DNA of 6,902 nt from Treponema sp. (GCA_031280065.1 JAITHH010000256.1:1-6902); one strand, 5' to 3'; shown: positions 1 to 6,651, counted from the stretch's first letter. Numbers and translations are program-made. The notes: a model not told the origin generated them from the letters alone.

Positions 1-35
1 GGTAAACTCGGCCTCTAAGAGCCTGTTCAAATTGT

Positions 36-67
36 GGATTTATGCGGTCAATAGACCGCATAAATCC
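36..67. repeat. Perfect 14-bp hairpin inside the MITE-like element
   Basis: Arms 36-49 and 54-67 (GGATTTATGCGGTC and its exact complement) are separated by the 4-nt loop AATA. No T-run follows on either strand, so it is not a canonical terminator. Two smaller stems follow: 66-70 with 74-78 (CCCGA/TCGGG) and 77-81 with 87-91 (GGCTC/GAGCC). Confidence 0.75.
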
Positions 68-100
68 CGATTTTCGGGCTCTTTTGGAGCCTGCAAAGTA

Positions 101-129
101 GAATTTTGGCGTTTGCAACGCCAAAATTC
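101..129. repeat. Perfect 13-bp hairpin inside the MITE-like element
   Basis: Arms 101-113 and 117-129 (GAATTTTGGCGTT and its exact complement) flank the 3-nt loop TGC. It could block transcription leaving the operon on the minus strand, but the bases that follow there (TACTTTG) are not a U-tract, so intrinsic termination is doubtful. Confidence 0.75.
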
Positions 130-260
130 CAGATTTTGAACAGGCTCTAACATGACCCGCCCCGCATCATGGGAGCGTGTTCACGGATACAGGTAAAACT
201 TGTGCCAAAGGGGGCCGCGTACCTCATCAAACCACGGTTCGCGCCCCCCTCCGCCCCCCG

Positions 261-1085
261 CTACGCCCCCGCTTTGGAAAAATCCCAGGGCTCGTAGATT
301 TTGGGCACGTCCCCCAGGAGCCGCTTGGTATAGTCCGACTTGGGATTCAGGATGGCCTCGTCCGCAGTCCCCTGTTCCACAATAACGCCCCGTTCCATGA
401 TGTACACCGTGTCGGAGATGTAGTAGGCAAGCCCGATGTCGTGGGTGATGAACACGATGGTCATGTTGATTTCATCCCGGAGCTTCAAGAGCATATCCAG
501 AATCGTGGCCCTGGAACAGGCGTCGATCATGGATGTCGGCTCGTCCGCGATGAGCAGCTTGGGCTTGAGCATGAATATCCGGGCGATCATCAGCCGCTGC
601 ATCTGCCCGCCGGAAAGCTCGAAGGGGTACTTGTTGGAAAGCTCCTCGAACTTCAGGTTGACAAAACCGCAGGCGTTCCTCATCTTCTCGCGCTCCTCGT
701 CCCTGCTCAGGTTTTGAAGCCCCTGAAGCCGGAGGCAGTCCAGGAGCACCGAATCCACCTTGTTAAAGATATTGTAAGTGGAAAAAGGGTCCTGGAAGAT
801 CGCCTGAATGTTCCGCCAGTACTGCCGGCGCTTCTTGTAGTTGGAAATATCCCTGGGCTTCCCCTCAAAGACGATTTCCCCCCGGCTGGGCTTGAGCAGC
901 CCCAGCACCATCTTGGCCAGCGTCGTCTTGCCGCTGCCGCTCTCCCCGACAATCGAGACAATCTCGCCCCGGTGGAATTCAAAGTCCACGCTGTTCACCG
1001 CCACCGTCTTGCTGTCCCCAAAGCCGAATTCCCGTGTAATGCCCCTGCCGGACAGAAATACCTCGCCGTATTTATTTCTGGTCAT
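261..1085 (-). CDS. Opp/Dpp-type ABC transporter ATP-binding subunit, second ATPase (DppF/OppF-like)
   Basis: A cytoplasmic ATPase that would pair with the DppD-like subunit to power the importer. All nucleotide-binding motifs are present in the 274-aa product: Walker [10 protein letters not shown] (47-55), Q-loop Gln98, signature LSGGQ (157-161), Walker B LLIADEP with Asp181/Glu182, and H-loop His215. The D-loop reads SMID rather than the common SALD. The protein ends about 60 residues after the H-loop and lacks the C-terminal oligo_HPY cysteine extension found in its partner and in many DppF proteins, which are usually about 320-330 aa. Start: the ORF is open to an ATG at 1103, but that ATG has no Shine-Dalgarno site. 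The ATG at 1085 has AGGAGG exactly 6 nt upstream and is preferred, giving a 14-nt overlap with the preceding gene. It is the last gene of the operon, with no clear terminator after it. Confidence 0.95.
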   Translation of the reverse strand: MTRNKYGEVFLSGRGITREFGFGDSKTVAVNSVDFEFHRGEIVSIVGESGSGKTTLAKMVLGLLKPSRGEIVFEGKPRDISNYKKRRQYWRNIQAIFQDPFSTYNIFNKVDSVLLDCLRLQGLQNLSRDEEREKMRNACGFVNLKFEELSNKYPFELSGGQMQRLMIARIFMLKPKLLIADEPTSMIDACSRATILDMLLKLRDEINMTIVFITHDIGLAYYISDTVYIMERGVIVEQGTADEAILNPKSDYTKRLLGDVPKIYEPWDFSKAGA

Positions 1086-2124
1086 GACCGCCCTCCTGTT
1101 CATCGTCCAAAAGATTGGGAAGATCGTCCTCGTATATCTGGTACAGATCCTCCAGCTTGTGCCGGCAGCGGTAGGTTCGTCCGGGGCCCGCAGACTGTTC
1201 GGTTACGGAGGCTGTCCGGCACTCCGCGTCAGCATAACGGCAGCGCTCGGCAAAGCGGCAGCCCTCTGGCCGGATTTTCAGGTTCGGCGGCGCGCCGGGT
1301 ATGGCCTGGAGCACGTGGCCGCGGGTTCCCTCCTCCGGTACGATGATCGAATTCATCAGCCCCTTGGAGTAAGGCATCACCGGATCAAAGACCATCTCCC
1401 TGGCGCTGCCCCGCTCCACGATTTCCCCGGCGTACATCACCATGATGCCGTCGGTTACGTTGAATAAGAGGGGCAGCTCGTGGGTGATGAACAGCATGGA
1501 CCGGACAAAGCCCTTTTCCATGAGGTCCCGCAGGAGTTTGATCACGATCTTCTGGGACGATACGTCCAGGGCCGAAGACGGCTCGTCCGCGATGAGTACC
1601 TTGGGGTTGAGGATCGTAGATATGGCGATGATAGTCCGCTGTTTCATCCCCCCGGAAAGCTCCACCGCGTACTGGGTCAGAACTTTTTCCGGCAGGTTGA
1701 GGATGGCGAAGCGCTCCCGTGCCAGGCTGTATATCTCCGTCTTGGAAAGCGCCGAGTCGTGGGCTTTCAGCACATCCTCGATAAAGCTGATGATCTTCCG
1801 GGTGGGATTGAGGGCGTTCATGGCCGCTTGGGGAATGTAGGCTATGTCCGATCCCAGCACGGTCTTGCGGATCGCGTCCGGGGCCAGGGAGGTAATGTCC
1901 TTGCCGTCGATGATGATGTTCCCGGAGCCGTAGTACAGGGGCGGGAAGTAGTAGCCCATGACGGACATGGCCAGGGTTGACTTGCCGCAGCCCGATTCCC
2001 CAGCGATGCCCAGGCTCTTTCCATCCTCCAGGGTGAATGACACGTCATCCACCGAGCAGATCCGCTCATTCATCCGGGTTTTATAGTAGGTAGTTAAATT
2101 CTTAACTTCCAGCATAACCGCCAT
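1072..2124 (-). CDS. Opp/Dpp-type ABC transporter ATP-binding subunit with C-terminal cysteine domain (DppD/OppD-like)
   Basis: Cytoplasmic ATPase of the importer, 350 aa, the normal length for DppD/OppD. Visible motifs are Walker [10 protein letters not shown] (42-50), Q-loop Gln99, signature LSGGM (156-160), Walker B VLIADEP with Asp180/Glu181, D-loop SALD (184-187) and H-loop His215. The C-terminal third is the oligo_HPY extension: it has the IPGAPPNL segment (275-282) and four cysteines at 289, 295, 302 and 320. In related Opp/Dpp systems these cysteines have been reported to hold an iron-sulfur cluster; ligation here is inferred. The tail after residue 325 is acidic. The start at 2124 has AAGGAG 6 nt upstream, and only 2 nt separate it from the permease stop codon, so translation is probably coupled. 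Gene symbols are withheld because the substrate is unknown. Confidence 0.96.
   Translation of the reverse strand: MAVMLEVKNLTTYYKTRMNERICSVDDVSFTLEDGKSLGIAGESGCGKSTLAMSVMGYYFPPLYYGSGNIIIDGKDITSLAPDAIRKTVLGSDIAYIPQAAMNALNPTRKIISFIEDVLKAHDSALSKTEIYSLARERFAILNLPEKVLTQYAVELSGGMKQRTIIAISTILNPKVLIADEPSSALDVSSQKIVIKLLRDLMEKGFVRSMLFITHELPLLFNVTDGIMVMYAGEIVERGSAREMVFDPVMPYSKGLMNSIIVPEEGTRGHVLQAIPGAPPNLKIRPEGCRFAERCRYADAECRTASVTEQSAGPGRTYRCRHKLEDLYQIYEDDLPNLLDDEQEGGHDQK
1086..1097 (-). promoter_or_regulatory. Shine-Dalgarno site that decides the start of the second ATPase gene
   Basis: On the minus strand AGGAGG (1097-1092) is followed by 6 nt and ATG at 1085. The upstream in-frame ATG at 1103 has nothing resembling AGGAGG before it. 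The site lies inside the end of the preceding ATPase gene, which suggests coupled translation. Confidence 0.75.
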
Positions 2125-2136
2125 GCCTAACTCCTT
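2125..2136 (-). promoter_or_regulatory. Shine-Dalgarno site of the DppD-like gene
   Basis: AAGGAG (2136-2131, minus strand) lies 6 nt before ATG at 2124. It sits in the last codons of the permease gene and supports 2124 over the internal ATG at 2115. Confidence 0.75.
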
Positions 2137-3083
2137 ATCTGGGGGTTGAATATCTGATCCAGTCCGGAGTTGATCAGGTTAAGGGAGAAGGTAACCAGGG
2201 CGATTACCAGCACCACCGGCAGGAAGGCCCACCACGCGCCTACCGGCAGGGCGCTGAAATTCATGGCCCAGTGCATCATGAGGCCCAGGCTCGCCACGTT
2301 TTGGGGCCCCAGACCCAGCATGGAGAGGCTGGCTTCGGAGAGAATCCCCGACGCCACCTGGAGGATGAAGGCCATCATCACGTAGGAGCCCAGGTAGGGC
2401 AGGATGTCCCGGATGATGATCCGGGGGAAGCTGTGCCCGGAAAGTTTGGAGAGGTTCACGTGGTCCCGGTTTCGCAGGCTCGTGGTCTGGGCCCGTACCG
2501 AGCGGGCGGTCCACGGCCAGCTTGTGATTCCGATCACGATGGCGGTTGTTACGAAGTTGCGGGAGTCGAGGCTCACCGCGACCAGGATCAGGATCACGAA
2601 GGAGGGGATCACGATGAAGATGTTGGTAATGGTACTCAATAGGTTATCCACGAGTCCGCCTATGTAGCCCGCGATGAGGCCGATGGTCAGGCCAATGGCC
2701 GTGGCGATGCTCCCGGCGAGGAAGCCGATGATGAGGCTTGTCTTGGTCGCCGCCACCAGTTCCGCCAGGGTATCCCGGCCAAAGTTGTCCGTACCCAGGA
2801 TATGCAGGACTTTCGGAAGCTCCTTGGTAACGGCGGAAAGCCCGAACTGGGCCAGCATTTCCGCCTCGATCTCACTCGTTCCCTGGGGCTGCTCTTCTCC
2901 GGCGTCCTGCTGGCCGAGGTACTCAAACAGGTTGGGGCGCTCAAAGAGGCCGCCTTCCATAGCCAGGGGATCGGTACGGACGAGGAGCGGGAAGAAAATC
3001 ACTACGAAAAGCACCGTACAGAGCACGATGAAGCCAAAGCGGAATTTGCCCGATTTAAACGCGGTTTTGAACAGGTATCCCAT
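2127..3083 (-). CDS. Opp/Dpp-type ABC transporter permease (DppC/OppC-like)
   Basis: Inner-membrane channel subunit, 318 aa. A hydrophobic first segment (about 15-35) is followed by a roughly 60-residue hydrophilic loop rich in Glu and Gln, and then the family hallmark LGTDNFGRD (96-104). Five further hydrophobic segments follow, at about 115-140, 147-171, 177-191, 230-248 and 286-304. The cytoplasmic EAA-type loop that contacts the ATPases lies at about 200-229 (key residues Ser215, Gly216 and the ILP at 227-229). Start: the frame is open to an ATG at 3164, but that would add 27 polar residues overlapping the DppB-like gene. The ATG at 3083 follows AGGAGG with 6-nt spacing and leaves 1 nt after the upstream stop codon, so it is preferred. 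It would form a heterodimer with the adjacent permease. Confidence 0.95.
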   Translation of the reverse strand: MGYLFKTAFKSGKFRFGFIVLCTVLFVVIFFPLLVRTDPLAMEGGLFERPNLFEYLGQQDAGEEQPQGTSEIEAEMLAQFGLSAVTKELPKVLHILGTDNFGRDTLAELVAATKTSLIIGFLAGSIATAIGLTIGLIAGYIGGLVDNLLSTITNIFIVIPSFVILILVAVSLDSRNFVTTAIVIGITSWPWTARSVRAQTTSLRNRDHVNLSKLSGHSFPRIIIRDILPYLGSYVMMAFILQVASGILSEASLSMLGLGPQNVASLGLMMHWAMNFSALPVGAWWAFLPVVLVIALVTFSLNLINSGLDQIFNPQIRS

Positions 3084-3098
3084 ATCAGCCCTCCTCCT
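3084..3098 (-). promoter_or_regulatory. Shine-Dalgarno site that decides the start of the DppC-like gene
   Basis: The minus strand carries two overlapping AGGAGG motifs (3098-3093 and 3095-3090). The nearer one is 6 nt before ATG at 3083. It lies in the last codons of the upstream permease, ending with its TGA at 3087-3085. Confidence 0.8.
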
Positions 3099-4098
3099 GC
3101 TGGGTAAGCCGTATCCGGGGATCGATGATCCCGCAGATGATGTCAACGATGAAATTGGCGACAAGCACGGTAATGGTAACGATCAGCGTACAGCCTGAGA
3201 TCAGGGGGAAGTCCTGAGAGCTTATGGCCAGGAGCATGGTCGTCCCGATGCCCGGATAGCTGAACACGATCTCGGCGATGAGGTTGCCCCCCACCATCGT
3301 TCCCAGAGCCAGGGCCAGTCCGGTTATCTGGGGCAGCATGGCGTTGCGGAACACATACCAGACAATCGTCTGATCCTTGATTCCCAAAAGCCGGCTGTAC
3401 TTCACATAGTCGGCGTTGAGTTCGTAGATCGACATTTCCCGCATACCCAGGGCCTGGCCGCCGATGGCCACGAGCACCATGGTCAGGAAGGGCAGGCGGT
3501 AGTGGTTCAGCACTGAAAGGAGGAAGGCGGGGTTCGTCCAGTTGATCAGCAGGTCAAAGGCGTAGCCCAGCCTGCCTGGGAAGACGTGCAGGGTATTCGC
3601 CAGGAAGTGAACCAGCACGATGCCCAATCCAAAGGCGGGAATCGCCGCGACAAACAGGAAGAAGGGGAAGAAAACCTTGTCAAAGACCCCTTTGCGGTAG
3701 GCGGCCAGCGCGCCGAGGGCGTTCCCCAGGAACCAGCCGGTGATGATGGCGGGTATCTGGAGCCTGAGCGTCCAGGGGATTGCGCTGGAGATAATGTCTG
3801 AAACATCACGGGGATACTGACCGAAGGATTTTCCCATATCCCCCTTAAAAATTTTCCCGATGTAGATGAAGAACTGCTGCCACAGGGGCTTATCAAGGCC
3901 GAATTCCGTCATAAAGCCGTCGTAGATACGCTTAATCGCCTGGGCGTCAGTCAGTCCGGTAGTGGCGTTGGCGACCAGCGTCATCACAGGATTGCCGGGG
4001 ATCAGCCGGGGAAGGAGAAAGTTGAGCAGTACCGCTATAAACAAGGTTACAAGATACCAGCCCATCTTCTTTCCCAGATACTTCCAATATCCGTTCAT
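3085..4098 (-). CDS. Opp/Dpp-type ABC transporter permease (DppB/OppB-like)
   Basis: Inner-membrane channel subunit, 337 aa, the usual length for DppB. The N-terminus shows the family pattern: a hydrophobic helix (14-33) running into [11 protein letters not shown] (28-38), then a periplasmic segment ending in [10 protein letters not shown] (67-76) and the GDMGKSF stretch (86-92). Further hydrophobic segments are at about 114-135, 143-168, 203-218, 258-275 and 302-325, six in total. The EAA-type loop is at about 225-256, with [10 protein letters not shown] (231-240) and the closing LP (255-256). The PGIG motif near the C-terminus (282-285) is also typical. The start at 4098 has GAAGGG a few bases upstream, a weaker site than those of the following genes. 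It is the first gene after the intergenic terminator, so its expression depends on read-through unless there is a promoter I cannot see. Confidence 0.96.
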   Translation of the reverse strand: MNGYWKYLGKKMGWYLVTLFIAVLLNFLLPRLIPGNPVMTLVANATTGLTDAQAIKRIYDGFMTEFGLDKPLWQQFFIYIGKIFKGDMGKSFGQYPRDVSDIISSAIPWTLRLQIPAIITGWFLGNALGALAAYRKGVFDKVFFPFFLFVAAIPAFGLGIVLVHFLANTLHVFPGRLGYAFDLLINWTNPAFLLSVLNHYRLPFLTMVLVAIGGQALGMREMSIYELNADYVKYSRLLGIKDQTIVWYVFRNAMLPQITGLALALGTMVGGNLIAEIVFSYPGIGTTMLLAISSQDFPLISGCTLIVTITVLVANFIVDIICGIIDPRIRLTQQEEG

Positions 4099-4143
4099 GG
4101 GTAACCCTTCGGGAACGAAATTCCCTCAATGTAAAAATGGTTG

Positions 4144-4179
4144 GGAAAAAAATCAGCCGCGGATATGCGTCCGCGGCTG
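4144..4179 (-). terminator. Intrinsic terminator (attenuator) between SBP and permease genes
   Basis: Read on the minus strand, arms 4179-4170 and 4163-4154 (CAGCCGCGGA and its exact complement, 10 bp, mostly G/C) close a 6-nt loop. They are followed by A and then seven T residues (4152-4146), the classic rho-independent layout. It starts 11 nt after the SBP stop codon and ends about 45 nt before the permease ATG. In binding-protein-dependent importers such a structure typically makes the SBP more abundant than the membrane subunits; that role is inferred here. Confidence 0.85.
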
Positions 4180-4190
4180 GTTACGCTGTT

Positions 4191-5993
4191 TTACTTGGCC
4201 TTGAGGTTATAAAGCCCCTTGATCCCGTAGCCGTCGATGCAAATCTCCGGCGGTACGCCTGAACCATCGCTCATTTTGGGGTAGCCGGTCCATACGGTTT
4301 CGTTCACCGTGTGGAACTTGCCGGGCCGGTACATGAGCCCCGCGACGGGCATCTCCTGGAGGTAGATGATATTCAGTCTGGTCCACAGTTCCTTGAGTTT
4401 GGCCGCGTTTGTTTCGGAGGCGATCTGGGTGATAATATCCGTGGCTTCTTTGTTGACCCAGCGCCCGAAATTCTGGATGGGGTTGGACTGGCCTTCCGGG
4501 GGAAGGTCCGCGCTGGACATGGATCCATAGGCCCGGCTCCAGGGGGAGGCGATGCCCACGCCGCCGTAGCTGTACATGATGATGTCGAAGGTGCCGTTGA
4601 GGTAGTCTTCGGTCCACACGGTGGCGATGGGGAAGTAGGTCTGAATGTCGATGCCGATGTTTTTTCCGGCCTGGGCGACCACTTCGAGGCTGGCGTTCCA
4701 GTCAGACCAGCCCTGGGGGCATTCGGCCTTGAAACCGGACAGCTTGACGCCGCCCTTGGCGCGGATACCGTCGGCTCCCTTTACCCATCCGGCCTTGTCA
4801 AGCAGTTCGTTGGCTGCGGCGGTTGCCTTGGCGAGGTCGCTGTCCCACTGGTAGGGCTTGAGGGCGTTGGCGTCGATCAGGGCCTGCTCCGCCGGTACGG
4901 GCAGCATGAGGGATGCCGTGTAAGGCGCGGTGTACCCGCTCATGGCGTTCTTGCCGATGGTGTTGTAGTCCAGGGCCATCGCTATGGCCTTGCGCACCGC
5001 CGGATCGTCCAAACCGGGCTTTTTGGTGTTGAAGACAATAGAAGGAATGACGCCGGGGAAGTAATACGGCGCCTGGGGCAGGTAGGTGGAGATGTTTGCG
5101 TTAAACATGGTCCACACGGAAGAGATAAACTGCTGGGAAACATCCACTTCAGCGGCGCGGAAGGCCGCGTCTCCAGCGGCGTTGTCCTTGTAAATCGCGT
5201 GGACTATGTATTTGGGCGCGGCGAGCTTGCCGTAGCGGGACGAGTGCTGGCCCCAGTAGCCGTCCACTCTGGCGAGGACGGCCTTGGTTTCGTCCGCCAG
5301 ATAGGGAATGTAGGGGCCCGTACCGGAGGCTTTTGCTTCCATAGTACCGTCAGGCAGCATATTGGTCCACTGTCCCAGGGCGGTCTCGCTTGCCCCGATC
5401 TTTGCCGTGATCTTGTCCATCTCGGCCTTCTGGGTGATGTACAGCCGGTTGATCGCCTCTTCGACCAGCTTGGGGTTGAATTTCGCGGCGTTCGCTTTGA
5501 TGCTCACCGCGGTATTCCCCTGGGCGGTAACGCTGTCGATATAACTCCAATACCCGGAAGACGCAGTTGCGTACTTCTTTGAGAGTTCAAAGGAATTCAC
5601 CACGTCCGCCGCAGTCAGGGCCTTACCGTCCCAGAATTTAGCGTTTCCGTTTAGGGTAACGGTCAAAGTCTGGCCGTCCCACTTGTACGAGTCGGCAAGC
5701 TGGGGTTTCAACGTACCGGTAAGCTGATCGTACACAAACAGAGTTTCGTAAATGAGCTGCCGCCCGGCTACCGCGTCGATCCCGAAGGCGTCGCCGCCTA
5801 CCAGGTAGGGATTCCACTTGTTGACCTTATTCCACAGTATCCCGTTGAAGTACAGGGTCTCCTTACGGGGCAGGGAGCCGGCAGGTGCCCCCCCCCCCCC
5901 GCCCGCCGCGGGGTGGGCTCCCCCTCCAGCGAATACCGTACCTGCCCCCAAGAACAGAGCAAGCGCCGCGCATACCATCTTCGTCCGTTTCAT
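4191..5993 (-). CDS. Periplasmic solute-binding protein, SBP_bac_5 family (peptide/nickel/oligosaccharide class)
   Basis: The ligand-capturing subunit of the importer, 600 aa, at the long end for the family. It starts with a Sec signal: Lys/Arg at 2-5, a hydrophobic core 6-20, and VFA at 20-22 as a likely signal peptidase I site. No lipobox cysteine is present, so a soluble periplasmic protein is predicted. A low-complexity Gly/Ala linker follows (23-39), containing the G13 DNA tract. The family signature region spans about 82-134: YETLFVYD, then GTLKPQLADSYKWDG, then NGNAKFWDGKALTAADVV. The rest is consistent with the two-lobed family 5 fold. The start at 5993 has AGGAGG 10 nt upstream, slightly far, but the in-frame Met6 would lose the basic signal residues. 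Ligand unknown: peptides are the default, while family 5 proteins of about 600 aa in Thermotoga bind cello- and other oligosaccharides, so sugars are possible. Confidence 0.95.
   Translation of the reverse strand: MKRTKMVCAALALFLGAGTVFAGGGAHPAAGGGGGAPAGSLPRKETLYFNGILWNKVNKWNPYLVGGDAFGIDAVAGRQLIYETLFVYDQLTGTLKPQLADSYKWDGQTLTVTLNGNAKFWDGKALTAADVVNSFELSKKYATASSGYWSYIDSVTAQGNTAVSIKANAAKFNPKLVEEAINRLYITQKAEMDKITAKIGASETALGQWTNMLPDGTMEAKASGTGPYIPYLADETKAVLARVDGYWGQHSSRYGKLAAPKYIVHAIYKDNAAGDAAFRAAEVDVSQQFISSVWTMFNANISTYLPQAPYYFPGVIPSIVFNTKKPGLDDPAVRKAIAMALDYNTIGKNAMSGYTAPYTASLMLPVPAEQALIDANALKPYQWDSDLAKATAAANELLDKAGWVKGADGIRAKGGVKLSGFKAECPQGWSDWNASLEVVAQAGKNIGIDIQTYFPIATVWTEDYLNGTFDIIMYSYGGVGIASPWSRAYGSMSSADLPPEGQSNPIQNFGRWVNKEATDIITQIASETNAAKLKELWTRLNIIYLQEMPVAGLMYRPGKFHTVNETVWTGYPKMSDGSGVPPEICIDGYGIKGLYNLKAK
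5888..5900 (-). repeat. Homopolymer G13 tract (C13 on + strand) in the SBP coding sequence
   Basis: Thirteen consecutive C on the plus strand, i.e. codons 32-35 (all GGG) plus the first base of codon 36 of the SBP. Gain of one G gives a TAA at codon 44; loss of one G gives a TAG after about 64 codons. In-frame length is preserved only by changes of three. The tract falls in a disposable Gly linker between signal peptide and mature domain. It could be a slippage switch, or its exact length could be a sequencing or assembly uncertainty. Confidence 0.95.
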
Positions 5994-6003
5994 AATTCAC
6001 AAT

Positions 6004-6009
6004 CCTCCT
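6004..6009 (-). promoter_or_regulatory. Shine-Dalgarno site of the SBP gene
   Basis: AGGAGG on the minus strand, 10 nt before ATG at 5993. The match is perfect but the spacing is longer than the 6 nt used by the last three genes of the operon. Confidence 0.7.
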
Positions 6010-6017
6010 GAAAAATT

Positions 6018-6042
6018 TGGTTCCAAACATACGTCTGAACCA
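6018..6042 (-). promoter_or_regulatory. Short hairpin in the 5' leader of the SBP mRNA
   Basis: TGGTTC (6018-6023) can pair with GAACCA (6037-6042), giving a 6-bp stem with a 13-nt loop, ending 9 nt upstream (5') of the Shine-Dalgarno site. It is too simple to match a known riboswitch class and may be only a protein-binding inverted repeat. Confidence 0.3.
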
Positions 6043-6052
6043 GCGTTGAATT

Positions 6053-6082
6053 ATTATACCGGAGAATTTTTGGTTCTGTCAA
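6053..6082 (-). promoter_or_regulatory. Sigma-70-type promoter of the transporter operon
   Basis: On the minus strand TTGACA (6082-6077) and TATAAT (6058-6053) both match consensus exactly, with an 18-bp spacer. Transcription would start near 6046, leaving a 5' leader of about 50 nt. The region is A/T-rich compared with the surrounding DNA. It is the only convincing promoter I see for the five transporter genes. Confidence 0.85.
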
Positions 6083-6097
6083 ACTTTTTTTTTGACA
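6077..6097. promoter_or_regulatory. Inverted repeat overlapping the -35 box (possible operator)
   Basis: TGTCAAA (6077-6083) and TTTGACA (6091-6097) are perfect 7-bp arms around a 7-nt T-rich gap, and one arm contains the -35 hexamer. A regulator bound here would block RNA polymerase. Three GAACCA/TGGTTC half-sites also lie around the promoter and leader (6071-6076, 6037-6042, 6018-6023). I cannot name a regulator. Confidence 0.4.
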
Positions 6098-6107
6098 ATT
6101 GAGACGG

Positions 6108-6371
6108 CGGCGGTCTGTTCACCGCCCGCTTCCCGCTCCTTCGGGGAAAAACCCGCAGGAGGCTCCACCAGCAGCCGGTTTCCCCGCGTTGCGTCAGGGG
6201 GGATAGCGCATGATCAGGTCCATGCGGTTACGGTGATGGTCTCCGTCTTTCGCATCCAGCACCCGTTTTACCTCCACGGCCATTGCCCATGGAGCGGTTC
6301 AATCCCCCGGCATTCTTGGACAGCCGGTCTATCTCTTCGGACATCTTCTTCATGGCCTGCTCCCTCTCCCG
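6108..6371 (-). pseudogene. Decayed remnant of a PD-(D/E)XK / DUF3782-type protein
   Basis: No intact ORF lies here on the minus strand, but two adjoining frames give family-like peptides. Frame 1, from about 6371 through an ATG at 6353, reads a charged coiled-coil-like stretch ending SEEIDRLSKNAGGLNRSMGN. The next frame, from 6283, reads MAVEVKRVLDAKDGDHHRNR and then RMDLIMRYPP before a stop at 6196-6194. From memory, DUF3782-type proteins have a coiled-coil N-terminus with GG(L/I)NxSMG, then a nuclease-like core whose E-x-K appears as VEVK, followed by DHxxRM and RY. About 100 residues of core appear to be missing between the two pieces, so there is an internal deletion plus a frameshift. 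Further decayed traces (FFPEGA, REAG) may continue to about 6108. The family assignment is inference; the broken state is directly visible. Confidence 0.5.
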
Positions 6372-6384
6372 CGAACGCGGATTT

Positions 6385-6417
6385 AAACCACGGAATTCAC
6401 CGAAACCGCACGGAAAA
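6385..6417. repeat. 33-bp direct repeat, copy 1
   Basis: This stretch is identical over 33 bp to 6652-6684. It begins AAACCACGGAATTCACCG and ends GCACGGAAAA, and itself has ACGGA/ACCGA words at about 9-11 bp spacing. It lies where the pseudogene remnant stops, 12 bp before the 23-bp tandem array. Confidence 0.9.
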
Positions 6418-6429
6418 AGACTGCTTCAC

Positions 6430-6582
6430 GCAGTATCAGCCTCCCGATCCAGGCAGTATCAGTCTCCCGATCTAAGCAGGATCGGCCCCCCGATCTAGGC
6501 GGGATCGGCTCCCCGCTCCAGGCAGGATCGGCCTCCCGATCTAAACAGGATCAGCCGCCCGCCCCAGGCAGGATCAGCCGGG
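6430..6582. repeat. Tandem array of a 23-bp palindromic unit, about 6.6 copies
   Basis: Units begin at 6430, 6453, 6476, 6499, 6522, 6545 and 6568 (the last is 15 bp). Each starts close to GCAGGATC and ends close to CCGATC followed by TAA, TAG or CAG, so most units contain GATCGG...CCGATC-type dyad symmetry and could form small hairpins or bind a dimeric protein. Units differ at several positions, so the array is old or diverging. There are no spacers, so it is not a CRISPR. The plus-strand reading frame through it is only a consequence of the repeats. Confidence 0.9.
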
Positions 6583-6651
6583 AAATACGGAGGTATGCAA
6601 GCAAGGCTGGTTAGTGATCAGCGGCTGCGGTTAGGGCAGTGTTGGCCAAAC

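Larger units (their letters stand above)
16..150. mobile_element. MITE-like non-autonomous element with terminal inverted repeats
   Basis: Positions 18-31 (AGAGCCTGTTCAAA) are the exact reverse complement of 135-148, giving 14-bp perfect terminal inverted repeats around an interior of about 100 bp with no ORF. TAA occurs directly at both outer edges (16-18 and 148-150; CTAA at 15-18 and 147-150), as expected for a 3-4 bp target duplication, with the TIR then counted as 13 bp starting GAGCCTG. The interior folds into two strong hairpins (36-67 and 101-129). Known family fact: IS5-family insertion sequences, notably the IS1031/IS427 groups, often have ends of the GAGCCTG type and TNA/YTAR targets, so an IS5-type transposase could mobilise it. 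That link is inference. It lies just downstream of the operon's last gene. Alternative: a large structured intergenic repeat or transcription-end structure. Confidence 0.6.

Noticed and set aside
229..237. Possible third copy of the 33-bp repeat
   Set aside because: Only 9 bp (AAACCACGG) match, so chance is a sufficient explanation.
177..1346. 389-codon open frame on the plus strand, antisense to the ATPases
   Set aside because: It is rich in Pro, Arg, His and Gly, spans the boundary of two well-supported minus-strand genes, and shows no recognisable family.
3084..3164. 27-residue N-terminal extension of the DppC-like permease
   Set aside because: It overlaps the upstream permease, is polar and unlike the family, and the ATG at 3083 has a strong Shine-Dalgarno site.
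4311..5582. 423-codon open frame on the plus strand, antisense to the SBP gene
   Set aside because: It lies wholly opposite a clear SBP gene, has no domain-like features, and is explained by GC-rich codon usage on the other strand.
6018..6058. Riboswitch in the leader of the SBP mRNA
   Set aside because: The leader is only about 50 nt with one weak 6-bp stem; no known riboswitch core is visible.
6092..6475. 127-codon plus-strand frame upstream of the transporter
   Set aside because: It runs across a promoter, a pseudogene on the opposite strand and repeats; composition is low-complexity Ser/Pro/Arg and no start signal is convincing.
6430..6582. CRISPR array
   Set aside because: Units of 23 bp abut directly without spacers and diverge from each other; no cas genes are present.
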